DNA of 64,000 nucleotides from Methylobrevis albus (lineage in GTDB: Bacteria; Pseudomonadota; Alphaproteobacteria; Rhizobiales; Pleomorphomonadaceae), in assembly GCF_015904235.1 (NCBI RefSeq), contig NZ_JADZLT010000054.1, positions 2,501 through 66,500 of the forward strand, written 5' to 3'. Within the stretch, counting starts at the first letter, position 1. Each line of letters starts with the position of its first letter. Position numbers and translations under genes: made by a program. The notes beneath the pieces are model-generated. The model did not search any database. It was not told the DNA's origin and saw only the letters and a list, made by a program, of their open reading frames with translations. Below are positions 16,979 through 25,571 of the stretch, piece by piece.

Positions 16979-17296
16979 TCAGATCCCGAGCCAGCGCCCG
17001 AGCTGGCCGCCGAGCCCCTGCAGCCCGTACCAGGCGGCGAACGCCAGCATGTGCGCCGCCACCAGCATGTAGAGCATCAGCCGGAACCGCCGCGTGCCGT
17101 GGCCGGCCTGCAGCAGCCGATGGCCGACGAGGGCGCCGACCGCGCCGCCGCACCAGGCGACCATCAGCACCAGCCGCTCGGACACCTCGAAACGGCCGCG
17201 CCCGAACGGCAGCAGGTCCCAGACGAAGAGCAGGAAGGCGAAGACGTTGATCGCCAGCAGCGCATACAGCGCCACGGTCTCGAAACTCGACCCCAT
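16979..17296 (-). CDS. Small membrane protein, DUF1294-like
   Basis: About 105 residues from the ATG at 17296; a longer frame adds 14 charged residues. Three hydrophobic stretches are separated by a polar loop. The layout NVFAFLLFVWDLLPFGRGRF, then GGAVGALVGHRLLQAGHGTR (about 57-76), matches the DUF1294 pattern of a membrane segment, an arginine-rich turn, a glycine-rich helix and a basic patch. Function is unknown. It lies between the Rieske oxygenase and flavoprotein genes on the same strand and could be co-transcribed. Confidence 0.65.
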   Translation of the reverse strand: MGSSFETVALYALLAINVFAFLLFVWDLLPFGRGRFEVSERLVLMVAWCGGAVGALVGHRLLQAGHGTRRFRLMLYMLVAAHMLAFAAWYGLQGLGGQLGRWLGI

Positions 17297-17359
17297 CACC
17301 TGCCCCCGCGCCGTCCGCCGCGACCCGTCGCGGCGCACCCGGCCGCCGCCGAGGATAGT

Positions 17360-18577
17360 CTACTCCGCGGCCGCCGCCAGCCGTTGCCGCGACCAGCCGG
17401 CCTGCGGCGGGCGATGGTTGCAGGCTTCGGGAATCAGCCGGCGCAGCTTGCGCGAGAACTGCTTCAGGCAGACCTCCGTGTCGCCGAGCGGGCCGACGGT
17501 GTAGCTCGACGAACCCATGCCGGCCTGCACCCGGTTGATCAGGTCGGTGTCTTCCTTGTTGACCTGCCGGTTGATGCGCCAGTTGAGATAGCGCGTCGCC
17601 TTCATCTCCCGGCGCGCGTCGGGCAGCACATAGGCGATCTCGCGGATCACCGATTCCGTCGCCGAGATCGGGATGAACTGCATGAAGTCGACCTGGTCGG
17701 GATAGATGTCGAAGGCGACGTTCGGCCAGAGCTTGAAATAGGTCCAGTAGCGCTTGCGGTCATCCGGCAGGTGCGCGACGTCGGGCAGCAGGCGCTGATA
17801 GAGCCGCTCCGAAATGTTCGACGACGGCTGGTCGCGCAGCGTGCCCCACATCTTGTCGACCCACTCGGTCGCCTCGATGCCGTAGCTCTTGCCGAACAGC
17901 CGCGTCAGGCCGGGGTGGGCGACGGTGATGTGCAGGCTGTCGGAGTAGTTGTCGGCGATGTTCTTCCAGTTCAGCGCGCGCGGGCGCAGCGTCACCCGGC
18001 CGAGCGCCTGCAGCTCTTCCATTCGGTACGGCTCGAGCTCGGCCGCATAGGGGCCCATCATCTCGGCGACGCTCGGGCCGCCGGAGACGAGGCGCACGAA
18101 GATGAAGCCGAAGAAGATCTCGCAGTCGACCGGCGCCAACCCGTGCTCCTCGACGTCCATGCCGCCGAAGCTCTTGCGGAACGGCACGCCGACCAGCTTG
18201 CCGGTGAGGTCGTAGTTCCAGGCGTGGTAGGGGCAGATCATCCGGCTGCCGCAGTTGCCGGACGCGCCGTCCAGCACCCGCGCCGCGCGGTGGCGGCAGA
18301 CGTTGTGGAACGCGCGGATCGCGTTGTCCTCGCCGCGCACCACGACGATGTTCTCGCCGAGAAATTCGAAGGTGTGATAGTCGCCGGCCGCGGGCACGTC
18401 GTTGACGTGGCACACCACCTGCCAGGACGGCCGGAACACGTGCTCCTTCTCCGCCTCGAAGAACTCGGGATCGGTGTAGAGCCAGGCCGGCAGGCTCACC
18501 GGCTCGTCGGGACCGGACCAGCCGGACCGGGTGTAGCCGGAGCGGATCGATGCCGCGGCGTGCGCGCCTGCTTCCAT
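17360..18577 (-). CDS. Rieske non-haem iron oxygenase, alpha subunit
   Basis: A 405-residue protein; the ATG at 18577 has GGAGGA upstream and is preferred over a further 14 codons. The Rieske [2Fe-2S] ligands are in VCRHRAAR (about 92-99) and CPYHAWNYD (about 115-123). The mononuclear iron site is in ADNYSDSLHITVAHPGL (about 209-225), with two histidines five apart and the preceding aspartate bridging to the Rieske centre. The length fits ring-hydroxylating or quaternary-amine N-demethylating oxygenases. No reductase or ferredoxin gene is adjacent, so electron delivery must be encoded elsewhere. Confidence 0.9.
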   Translation of the reverse strand: MEAGAHAAASIRSGYTRSGWSGPDEPVSLPAWLYTDPEFFEAEKEHVFRPSWQVVCHVNDVPAAGDYHTFEFLGENIVVVRGEDNAIRAFHNVCRHRAARVLDGASGNCGSRMICPYHAWNYDLTGKLVGVPFRKSFGGMDVEEHGLAPVDCEIFFGFIFVRLVSGGPSVAEMMGPYAAELEPYRMEELQALGRVTLRPRALNWKNIADNYSDSLHITVAHPGLTRLFGKSYGIEATEWVDKMWGTLRDQPSSNISERLYQRLLPDVAHLPDDRKRYWTYFKLWPNVAFDIYPDQVDFMQFIPISATESVIREIAYVLPDARREMKATRYLNWRINRQVNKEDTDLINRVQAGMGSSSYTVGPLGDTEVCLKQFSRKLRRLIPEACNHRPPQAGWSRQRLAAAAE

Positions 18578-18601
18578 GGCGTCCTCCTTCGGAAATGGTG
18601 T

Positions 18602-18615
18602 TGTACGAGTGTACA
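18602..18615. promoter_or_regulatory. Candidate operator TGTAC-N4-GTACA ahead of the Rieske gene
   Basis: A perfect inverted repeat TGTACGAGTGTACA ends 24 bp before the Rieske oxygenase start, in a locally A/T-richer patch. GTAC-centred palindromes of this kind are typical targets of GntR/FCD-type regulators, but no such regulator lies next to it. The promoter assignment is inference. Confidence 0.5.
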
Positions 18616-18672
18616 GCAACCGTATCCGCAGTCAACGCATCCGGAAAATTCCCAGGTGGCCGGGGTGACGGC

Positions 18673-19863
18673 TCAGCGCACCAGCATGGCGCCCGCACCG
18701 CCGGAGCCGCCCACCGCGATCGCCTTCTTGCCGGGCTCGATCGCCCAGTTGATCTGGTTGAGGATCAGCCGCCAGACGACGATGGTGAGGTTCTCGCTGT
18801 TCACCGTCGACACCGAGTTGAAGGTGAGGTCGCGGCTCGGCAGGTAGATCAGGCCCTCGAAGACGTGACCGGCCGAGCCGTTGATCGAGAACTGCGACGT
18901 CGACAGCCCCGTCGGCTCGAACATCAGGATGTCGGCATAGGTGCCGGTCGACGGCGCGGTGACCGAGAGGTTCACGCCGCTGTTGACCTGGATGTAGGAG
19001 TTGGAGTCGGCGAAGTAGAAGGTGACGCCGGTGCCGGTGACGGTCCAGCCGCTGTTGAGGTTCCAGCGCGTGTTCTTGAAAACGTAGAGGCCAGGCGCGA
19101 GGTTCAGCTTGCCGCTGCCGTTGAAGTTGAAGTTGCCGCAGTAGACGCCGGGGTTGAGATTGTTGGTGCCGGAATAATTCTGGTCCTTCACGGTGCAGGC
19201 GCCCACCGTCACGGCCGGGAGATTGCCGGCGAAGGGATCGGCGGCGACGGCGCAGCCGGTCTCGAGACTTTTGACCGGGCCACCGTTCTGGATGGTCTGG
19301 GTGCCCTTGACGCAGGTCTTCTTGACGTCGAGCGCGACGCCCGAATTGAAGATCGCGGCCGGGTTGCCGGTGCTGGTCACGTCGATCCGGCAGTTCGGCG
19401 CCTTGATCGTGACGCCGCTGTTGAGCAACAGCGCCTGGTTGCCGGTCGGATCCTTGACGAGGATGCAGACCTTGTCGCCCGCCGCCAGCTTGGACGCGAC
19501 GCTCGACACGCCGACGGCGAGTTCGGAGACCCCGACCAGTTCCGTGAACGAGGTCGTCACCGTCCCCGAGGCCGTGCCGACGATCTCGCCGGCGCCGTTC
19601 AGCGCGATCTCGCGCGAAAGGTCGTTGATGCCGGCCCGGGCGGCGTGGTTGTCGAAGAGCAGCTTCGCCTCGGCGATCGTATAGCCCCCGGCGGCGGCGA
19701 GCACGGCACCATCGAGCGCCGTCTGCAACATCGCCCGTTCGCGCACCGCCCGGCTATAGTCGACCGCCACCCCGACGAAGACGAGGACCGGAACGAGCGC
19801 CAGCGCGAAGAACACCGCCACCGCACCGTCCCTGTTGTTGCCGAAGCCTTTCGCGCTGGTCAT
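18673..19863 (-). CDS. Tad-domain (TadG-like) exported protein with repetitive C-terminal region
   Basis: A 396-residue protein. Residues about 10-60 form the Tad N-terminal motif: DGAVAVFFALALVPVLVFVG, then VDYSRAVRERAMLQTALDGA, as in TadE/TadG-type minor pilin-like proteins anchored in the inner membrane. The C-terminal 250 residues are rich in N, G, S and T with recurring NSG units (LLLNSGVTIKAP, AIFNSGVALD, NLNSGWTVTG, IQVNSGVNLS) spaced in a way that suggests a beta-helix or beta-roll. No other Tad pilus genes adjoin it. It is divergent from the flavoprotein at 20116. Confidence 0.78.
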   Translation of the reverse strand: MTSAKGFGNNRDGAVAVFFALALVPVLVFVGVAVDYSRAVRERAMLQTALDGAVLAAAGGYTIAEAKLLFDNHAARAGINDLSREIALNGAGEIVGTASGTVTTSFTELVGVSELAVGVSSVASKLAAGDKVCILVKDPTGNQALLLNSGVTIKAPNCRIDVTSTGNPAAIFNSGVALDVKKTCVKGTQTIQNGGPVKSLETGCAVAADPFAGNLPAVTVGACTVKDQNYSGTNNLNPGVYCGNFNFNGSGKLNLAPGLYVFKNTRWNLNSGWTVTGTGVTFYFADSNSYIQVNSGVNLSVTAPSTGTYADILMFEPTGLSTSQFSINGSAGHVFEGLIYLPSRDLTFNSVSTVNSENLTIVVWRLILNQINWAIEPGKKAIAVGGSGGAGAMLVR

Positions 19864-20115
19864 CTGGTCCCGATCGAGATTGAAGACTGTTCAGGAGCAT
19901 GAAGGCATGAAACATCTGTAGAATGTCCCAACTGCCACCGCCAATTGTGATGAACTTCCATTTACCTTGACGAATTGTCAGGGCGCGCCCGGCCGTCGCC
20001 CCGGCCGTCGCACGGCGTTTCCCCCGCGCTGCGAAACCGACTATCCCTCGTGCGATGGGCACCGGCCGCCGACGGCGACGGGGCGACGGCGACTGGCGAC
20101 GGTGGGGACGGCGGC

Positions 20116-21375
20116 ATGGATGGCGAGAATGCGGACGGGCCCGGCGCGGCGAGGTCTCCGGCACGGGTCGCGGTGATTGGCGGCGGCCCCGCCGGCCTCG
20201 CCGCCGCCGAGCGGCTGGCCGAGGCCGGCGTCGCCGTCACGGTCTATGACGCGATGCCCTCGTTCGGGCGGAAGTTCCTGCTCGCCGGCAAGTCCGGGCT
20301 CAACCTCACCCACACCGAGCCTTATGAGCGCTTTGCGGCGCGCTATGGTGCGGCCTCGCCCCGGCTCGCCGCGGCGCTCGCCGCCTTCCCGCCGGCCGCC
20401 GTCGCGGCCTGGGCGGAGGATCTCGGTGGCCCCGTCTTCACCGGCTCGTCCGGCCGGGTGTTCCCGGTCGCGATGAAGGCGTCGCCGCTGCTGCGCGCCT
20501 GGCTGCGGCGCCTCGAGGCCCTCGGCGTCGCCTTCGCGCCCCGGCACCGCTGGACCGGCTGGACCGACGATGGCGCCGACGCGGGCGCCCTCGCCTTCGA
20601 CACGCCGGCCGGCGCGGTCGCGGTAGAGCCCGATGCCGTCGTGCTCGCCCTCGGCGGCGCGAGCTGGCCGCGGCTCGGCTCCGACGGAGGCTGGACGGAT
20701 CTCCTCGCCCGGCGCGGCGTGGCCGTGGCGCCGCTCGTCGCCTCCAACTGTGGCTTCGAGATCGCCTGGAGCCAGCATCTCGCCGACCGGTTTGCCGGCG
20801 CGCCGGTAAAGAGCGTCCGCCTCACCGCCGGCGGCCGCAGCGTGACGGCCGAATTCGTGGTGACGCGCTACGGCATCGAGGGTGGCGGCGTCTATGCGCT
20901 CGGGCCGGAGCTCCGCGCGGCCGCGGCCGCCGGCGAACCGCTGCGCGTCGACCTCGCCCCCGGCCGCAGCGCCGAACGCCTCGCCGCGGAACTTTCCCGG
21001 CCGCGCGCCGGCCAGTCGATGGCGAACCATCTGCGCAAGCGGGCCGGCATCGCCGGCGTCAAGGCCGCCCTGCTGCGCGAAGCGGCCGGCGACGCCCTCG
21101 CCGACCCGCAGCACCTCGCCGCCGCGATCAAGGCCCTGCCGCTCCGGATCACCGGACCGCGCCCGATCGCCGAGGCGATCAGCAGCGCCGGCGGAGTAGC
21201 CTTCGACGGCATCGACGAAAGCTTCGGGCTCAGGGCGCTGCCGGGCGTCTTCGTCGCCGGCGAGATGCTGGACTGGGATGCGCCGACGGGCGGCTACCTG
21301 CTCACCGCCTGCTTCGCCACCGGCCGCGCCGCCGCGGACGGCGTCCTCGCCCGCCTCGCCGCGCCGGGACTTTGA
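20116..21375 (+). CDS. Flavoprotein of the HI0933/BaiN-like family
   Basis: About 419 residues from the ATG at 20116; the frame is open 47 codons further upstream but that part is low-complexity. The FAD motif is RVAVIGGGPAGLAAAERLAE (about 17-36), followed by the family motif FGRKFLLAGKSGLNLTHTEP (about 50-69; key GRK..AGxGxxNxTh). The end DWDAPTGGYLLTACFATGR (about 388-406) is the conserved C-terminal FAD contact. The family is widespread and most members have no known substrate. The exact start is uncertain. Confidence 0.82.
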   Translation: MDGENADGPGAARSPARVAVIGGGPAGLAAAERLAEAGVAVTVYDAMPSFGRKFLLAGKSGLNLTHTEPYERFAARYGAASPRLAAALAAFPPAAVAAWAEDLGGPVFTGSSGRVFPVAMKASPLLRAWLRRLEALGVAFAPRHRWTGWTDDGADAGALAFDTPAGAVAVEPDAVVLALGGASWPRLGSDGGWTDLLARRGVAVAPLVASNCGFEIAWSQHLADRFAGAPVKSVRLTAGGRSVTAEFVVTRYGIEGGGVYALGPELRAAAAAGEPLRVDLAPGRSAERLAAELSRPRAGQSMANHLRKRAGIAGVKAALLREAAGDALADPQHLAAAIKALPLRITGPRPIAEAISSAGGVAFDGIDESFGLRALPGVFVAGEMLDWDAPTGGYLLTACFATGRAAADGVLARLAAPGL

Positions 21376-21583
21376 AAACGCGAAAAAACAAATTCACAAA
21401 AACATCGGACAAGCCGGAACAAACCCCCGGCCCTGCGTATTTCTGGATTGCGCTGCTCCGGACGGCCCCCCGCCGACGACATGCCCCCCCAAGGTCCCAG
21501 GCAGGGATCGTTCGGGGCAGCAACACTTCAACCGGCTGACGAAATCCTTCGGGCCGACCTTCGGAAACAGGGGACCTTATTTC

Positions 21584-21721
21584 ATGAAAGCATCCCGCTT
21601 CATCGTGCTCGGCGTCGTCGTCGCGGCTTCTCTCGGCCTCGCGGCCTGCGACAAGACCGTTCGCGGCGTCGGCCAGGATATTCGCGATACCGGCCAGGCT
21701 GTCGAGCAGCAGGTCAACTGA
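21584..21721 (+). CDS. Entericidin-like small lipoprotein
   Basis: A 45-residue peptide with a lipoprotein signal: basic start MKASRF, hydrophobic core and lipobox LGLAAC, giving a mature peptide CDKTVRGVGQDIRDTGQAVE. The TVRGxGxDIxxxGxAVE pattern matches entericidin A/B lipoproteins. No partner entericidin gene is adjacent. A strong terminator follows. A longer frame from 21278 overlaps the flavoprotein 3' end and is not supported. Confidence 0.88.
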   Translation: MKASRFIVLGVVVAASLGLAACDKTVRGVGQDIRDTGQAVEQQVN

Positions 21722-21808
21722 CGCGGACGCCGGCCGGGTTTTCCGGCCGGATCACGCCCTTTCCGTCCGGCGGTGTGGTTCCCCCTCCCCTTCCGCTGGA
21801 CGTCGAGC

Positions 21809-21845
21809 CCCCTCCGCGATCCCCGTCGCGGAGGGGTTTTCGTTT
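21809..21845 (+). terminator. Rho-independent terminator after the entericidin gene
   Basis: Perfect 11-bp stem CCCCTCCGCGA / TCGCGGAGGGG with a 6-nt loop, followed by TTTTCGTTT. A weaker hairpin (CCGGCCGG, loop GTTTT) lies at 21730-21750. Confidence 0.88.
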
Positions 21846-21857
21846 GAACGGCAGCGT

Positions 21858-22397
21858 TCAGTAGTCGATGACGCCGTCGAGCGCGTAGTGCTTCACGGTC
21901 TTGCGGTTGGCGATCAGCTCGTCGATCGTCGGCTCGCCCTTCATCGCCCGCGACACGGCGAGTTTCATCGCCTCGTAGTTGTTGCGGTAGAGCTCGGCCT
22001 GGTCGAGGTTTTCCGCCGTCGAGACGCGCGGATCGAGCCAGATCATCACGATCATGCAGATCTCGTCGACGATATCCTTCGGGATGATCCCGTCGATGAC
22101 GCAGTCGACGATCGCATCGCCGATCGCGCCCTGCACCACACCGCCGAGCAGGTTGACGTAGGCCTCGTCGTGGATCGTCGCCTTGGTGGTCATCATCGCC
22201 GCCGGGCGGACGAGCTGGTTGAGGTCGCGCACCACGAACATGCGGGTGTGGCCGACCACCTGGCCCATCATGGTCGCGAACGCCGTGCCGGCCGGGCCCT
22301 TCACGGAGCCGATCAGCACCTCGGGCATCGCGTCGGTGACCTGGCCTTCGGAGGCGAGCACGGTCGCCTCGCCGGTGCGGAACCAGATTTCGCTCAT
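21858..22397 (-). CDS. Formaldehyde-activating enzyme (Fae) homologue
   Basis: About 179 residues; the ATG at 22397 has AAGGAG 10 bp upstream. Family features: early EATV, IGSVKGPAGTAFATMM (about 30-45), the GHTRMFVV strand, KATIHDE, the VVQGAIGDAIVDCVIDGIIP helix (about 90-109) and NNYEAMKLAVSRAM (about 141-154). Fae condenses formaldehyde with tetrahydromethanopterin in methylotrophs. The segment that normally carries the catalytic histidine (E-V-A-H-I-D in canonical Fae) reads QVTDAMPEVLIG here and has no histidine, so this looks like a divergent paralogue that may not catalyse the classical reaction. It lies 107 bp after folD on the same strand. Confidence 0.8.
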   Translation of the reverse strand: MSEIWFRTGEATVLASEGQVTDAMPEVLIGSVKGPAGTAFATMMGQVVGHTRMFVVRDLNQLVRPAAMMTTKATIHDEAYVNLLGGVVQGAIGDAIVDCVIDGIIPKDIVDEICMIVMIWLDPRVSTAENLDQAELYRNNYEAMKLAVSRAMKGEPTIDELIANRKTVKHYALDGVIDY

Positions 22398-22504
22398 CGG
22401 ATCGTCTCTCCTTCGTCGACGCCCGGCCATGCGGCACGGCCCCGGCGCCGGAAACTGTCATCGCCGGCGGGCGCGAACCATCCGCACCCGCCGCGTCCCG
22501 CTGC

Positions 22505-23380
22505 TTACACCGTGGCGCCCGCGGCGCGATAGGCCGAGTCGAGCGTGTTGAGCATCAGGCAGGCGATGGTCATCGGCCCGACGCCGCCCGGCACCGGCGT
22601 GATCGCCCCGGCGACTTCGGCGCATTCGGCATAGGCGACGTCGCCGACCAGCTTGCCCTTGCCCTCCGGCGTGGTGATGCGGTTGATGCCGACGTCGATG
22701 ACGATGGCGCCCGGCTTCACCCAGTCCGCCTTCACCATCTCCGGCCGGCCGACCGCCGCCACAAGGATGTCCGCCGTGCGGCACACCGCCGGCAGGTCCT
22801 TGGTGCGCGAATGGGCGATCGTCACCGTGGCGTTCTTCTGCAGGAGGAGCTGCGCCATCGGCTTGCCGACGATGTTCGAGCGGCCGATCACGACGGCATG
22901 CAAGCCCGAGAGATCCGGCTGCACCTTCTCGATCAGGATCGCCGAACCGCGCGGCGTGCACGGCACGAAGCCCGGCAGGCCGACCGAGAGCCGGCCGGCG
23001 TTGAGCGGATGGAAGCCGTCGACGTCCTTGTCCGGGTCGATCAGGCCGAGCACCTTGTCGCTGTCGATGTGCTTGGGCAGCGGCAGCTGGACGAGGATGC
23101 CGTGCACGTCCGGATCCTTGTTGAGGCGCTCGACGATGCCGAGCACCTCGGCCTCCGAGGTCTCGGCCGGGAGCTTGAACTCGAACGACTTCAGCCCGCA
23201 CTCGGCCGTCGCCTTCACCTTGTTGCGCACATAGACCGCGCTCGCCGGATCTTCGCCGACGAGCACGACCGCCAGGCCCGGCACCACGCCGTGCGACGCG
23301 GCCAGCGCGTCGGCCTTGGCACGGATCTCGACGTGCAGCTCGTTGGCGATCTTCTTCCCGTCGATGACAGATGCGACCAT
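22505..23380 (-). CDS. folD: Methylenetetrahydrofolate dehydrogenase / cyclohydrolase FolD
   Basis: A 291-residue bifunctional enzyme converting 5,10-methylene-THF to 10-formyl-THF with NADP. The start at 23380 is supported by GGGGGAG upstream; a longer frame adds 53 unrelated residues. Landmarks: [14 protein letters not shown] (about 51-64, catalytic lysine in the YxxxK element), [14 protein letters not shown], the substrate-binding [14 protein letters not shown], the Rossmann motif [17 protein letters not shown] and the C-terminal [16 protein letters not shown]. Divergent from the LysR regulator across 284 bp. Confidence 0.96.
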   Translation of the reverse strand: MVASVIDGKKIANELHVEIRAKADALAASHGVVPGLAVVLVGEDPASAVYVRNKVKATAECGLKSFEFKLPAETSEAEVLGIVERLNKDPDVHGILVQLPLPKHIDSDKVLGLIDPDKDVDGFHPLNAGRLSVGLPGFVPCTPRGSAILIEKVQPDLSGLHAVVIGRSNIVGKPMAQLLLQKNATVTIAHSRTKDLPAVCRTADILVAAVGRPEMVKADWVKPGAIVIDVGINRITTPEGKGKLVGDVAYAECAEVAGAITPVPGGVGPMTIACLMLNTLDSAYRAAGATV

Positions 23381-23664
23381 GCTCGAAACTCCCCCGGACG
23401 GCGCCGCGACCTGCCGATCATAGCTTCGCAGGGGGCGCAGGATGCTTCCGGTGTCGTCGTCGATGGCGGCGCCGGAATCAAGGTCGCCATTGCCGCAGGC
23501 CGGCATGCGGGACGCCCCGGCGGCGGCCGAGCCGCGCAATCGTGCCCATTCGCCGCAGCGACGCGCCGGCCGCTGGTGATGTTCCAGACCCGTGCTAGTC
23601 TGGAACGCATCTCAAGATGAGCGGGTCACATAAGGCCCGACGCGCGAGGAAACGAGGCGGACGC

Positions 23665-24612
23665 ATGGATATCCGGCAGTTGCAGTATCTCGTCGCGCTG
23701 GCGCGCGAGCGCCATTTCACGCGCGCCGCCCAGTCCTGCGACGTCACCCAGCCGACGCTTTCGGAACGCATCCGCCAGCTCGAGCTGGAACTCGGCGTGC
23801 CGATCGTCGCGCGCGGCCAGCGCTTCCACGGCTTCACCACCGAGGGCGAGCGCGTGCTGAAGTGGGCGCAGGCGATCCTCGACAACTGGGCGGCGCTGAA
23901 GCACGAGATCGCCCAGATCCGCGACGGCGACGACGCCGCGGCCGGCCGGCTCACCATCGGCGTGGTGCCCTCGGCCCTGCCGATCGCCGCCCGCCTGCTG
24001 CAGGCGCTGCGCCAGCGCAGCCCCAACATCGACCTCGTCGTGCTGTCCTCGACGTCGGAGGACATCCGCCGCTCGCTGGAGGAGTTCTCCATCGACGCCG
24101 GCATCACCTACCTCGACAACGAATCGATCGACGGGCTGCTGTCGCGGCCGATCTACCGCGAGCGCTACTGCCTGTTCGTGCGCAGCGACGACCCGCTCGC
24201 CGGCCGCACCTCGATCGGCTGGGCGGAGGCCGCCAACCACCCCCTCGCGCTTCTCACCGGGAACATGCAGAATCGCCGCATCATCGACCGCGCCTTCCGC
24301 ACGGCGAAAGCGAGCCCGCGCACCCGCATGGAAACCAACTCCCTCGTCACCCTCGGCGCCAGCGTCCGCGAGACCGGCCTCGCCACCGTGATGCCCGAAT
24401 ACATGGCGAAGACGCTGGCGATGGCCGAGATCCGCGCCATCCCGCTGGTCTCGCCGACGGTGGAGCACGTCGTCGGCATCGTCGCCGTCGACCGCACGCC
24501 GATGCCGTCGCTGGTGACGATGGCGCTGGAAACCGCGGTCCAGCTCGCCGCGAACGACGAGGCCGCCGCGGAAGCGCTCGCCGGCGACGAGGCCCACGCC
24601 CTGCCATGCTGA
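23665..24612 (+). CDS. LysR-family transcriptional regulator
   Basis: About 315 residues from the ATG at 23665 (GAGG upstream). The N-terminal winged helix-turn-helix is MDIRQLQYLVALARERHFTRAA with recognition helix TQPTLSERIRQLE (about 34-46). An effector-binding domain of about 200 residues follows. It faces folD across a shared intergenic region, so folD (and the Fae-like gene) are candidate targets; that is inference from LysR habits. Its 3' end overlaps the next gene's start by 7 bp, so the two regulators are probably translated together. Confidence 0.88.
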   Translation: MDIRQLQYLVALARERHFTRAAQSCDVTQPTLSERIRQLELELGVPIVARGQRFHGFTTEGERVLKWAQAILDNWAALKHEIAQIRDGDDAAAGRLTIGVVPSALPIAARLLQALRQRSPNIDLVVLSSTSEDIRRSLEEFSIDAGITYLDNESIDGLLSRPIYRERYCLFVRSDDPLAGRTSIGWAEAANHPLALLTGNMQNRRIIDRAFRTAKASPRTRMETNSLVTLGASVRETGLATVMPEYMAKTLAMAEIRAIPLVSPTVEHVVGIVAVDRTPMPSLVTMALETAVQLAANDEAAAEALAGDEAHALPC

Positions 24613-25391
24613 TCGCCCGCCACAACCAGATCCTCGAGATCGCCCGGCTCGCCGGCAAGGTGACGGTCGAGGATCTCGCCGCCCGCTTCGAGGTGACGCC
24701 GCAGACGATCCGCAAGGACCTCAACGAACTCTGCGAGAGCCACCTGCTCGAGCGCGTGCACGGCGGCGCGATCCTCGCGTCCGGCGTCGAGAACGTCGCC
24801 TACGAGGCCCGCCGCATCATCGCCGCCAAGCAGAAGGCGGCGATCGGGCGCGAGGCGGCGGCGCTGATCCCGAACGGCGCCTCGCTGTTCATCAACATCG
24901 GCACCACCACCGAGGCGGTGGCCCAGGCGCTGCTCCGCCACACCGGCCTGATGGTGATCACCAACAACATCAACGTCGCCAACGTGATGCGCTCGTCGGC
25001 CGGCGTCGAACTCGTCGTGGCCGGCGGCGTCGTCCGCCACACCGACGGCGGCATCGTCGGCGAGGCGGCGGTCGACTTCATCCGCCAGTTCAAGGTCGAC
25101 TTCGCGATCATCGGCACCTCGGCGATCGACGCCGACGGCGCCCTGCTCGACTACGACTTCCGCGAGGTGAAGGTGGCGCAGGCGATCATCGCCAACGCCC
25201 GCCACGTCGTGCTCGTCTCCGACGCGACCAAGTTCGACCGCGCCGCCCCGGTGCGCATCGCCCGCATCGACCAGATCGACACCTTCGTCACCGACCACTG
25301 CCCCGTCGACGCCGTCCGCCGCATCTGCGCCGACGTCGGCGTCAAGCTGATCGAGGCGATGCCGCCGGAGCCGGCGGCGGAGGGGGAGTAG
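24606..25391 (+). CDS. DeoR/GlpR-family transcriptional regulator
   Basis: A 261-residue repressor-type protein. The N-terminal helix-turn-helix includes VEDLAARFEVTPQTIRKDLN (about 21-40) and LLERVHGGAIL, the DeoR hallmark. The C-terminal DeoRC sugar-phosphate-sensing domain has FINIGTTTEAVAQAL (about 97-111), ITNNINVAN and a GG motif VVAGGVVR. It resembles GlpR, and a glycerol-3-phosphate importer lies elsewhere in this window, but no direct link can be shown. The ATG overlaps the LysR stop. Confidence 0.88.
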   Translation: MLIARHNQILEIARLAGKVTVEDLAARFEVTPQTIRKDLNELCESHLLERVHGGAILASGVENVAYEARRIIAAKQKAAIGREAAALIPNGASLFINIGTTTEAVAQALLRHTGLMVITNNINVANVMRSSAGVELVVAGGVVRHTDGGIVGEAAVDFIRQFKVDFAIIGTSAIDADGALLDYDFREVKVAQAIIANARHVVLVSDATKFDRAAPVRIARIDQIDTFVTDHCPVDAVRRICADVGVKLIEAMPPEPAAEGE

Positions 25392-25571
25392 GGGCGCCCG
25401 ATCAGCCGCTGGCGCCCCTGTCGAGACACCTGTGTCCGGTCGCTCACGCGCCACACCTATACGGCGATGTCGTGCGGAACCCACGCGTCGCCCGTTGCAA
25501 GTTCAACCCATAAGTGCAAGCCTCCGGGGGATCGATTGCAGCATCGCGTTCCCCGTTTCGCCGAGGCATTC

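Noticed and set aside
19967..19980. TGAC-GAATT-GTCA inverted repeat between the Tad-domain protein and the flavoprotein
   Set aside because: Short and without supporting promoter elements or a candidate regulator; may be chance.
24606..25391. DeoR-type protein as dedicated GlpR of the ugp operon
   Set aside because: The genes are 25 kb apart and I could not identify a matching operator at both loci, so the link is not claimed.
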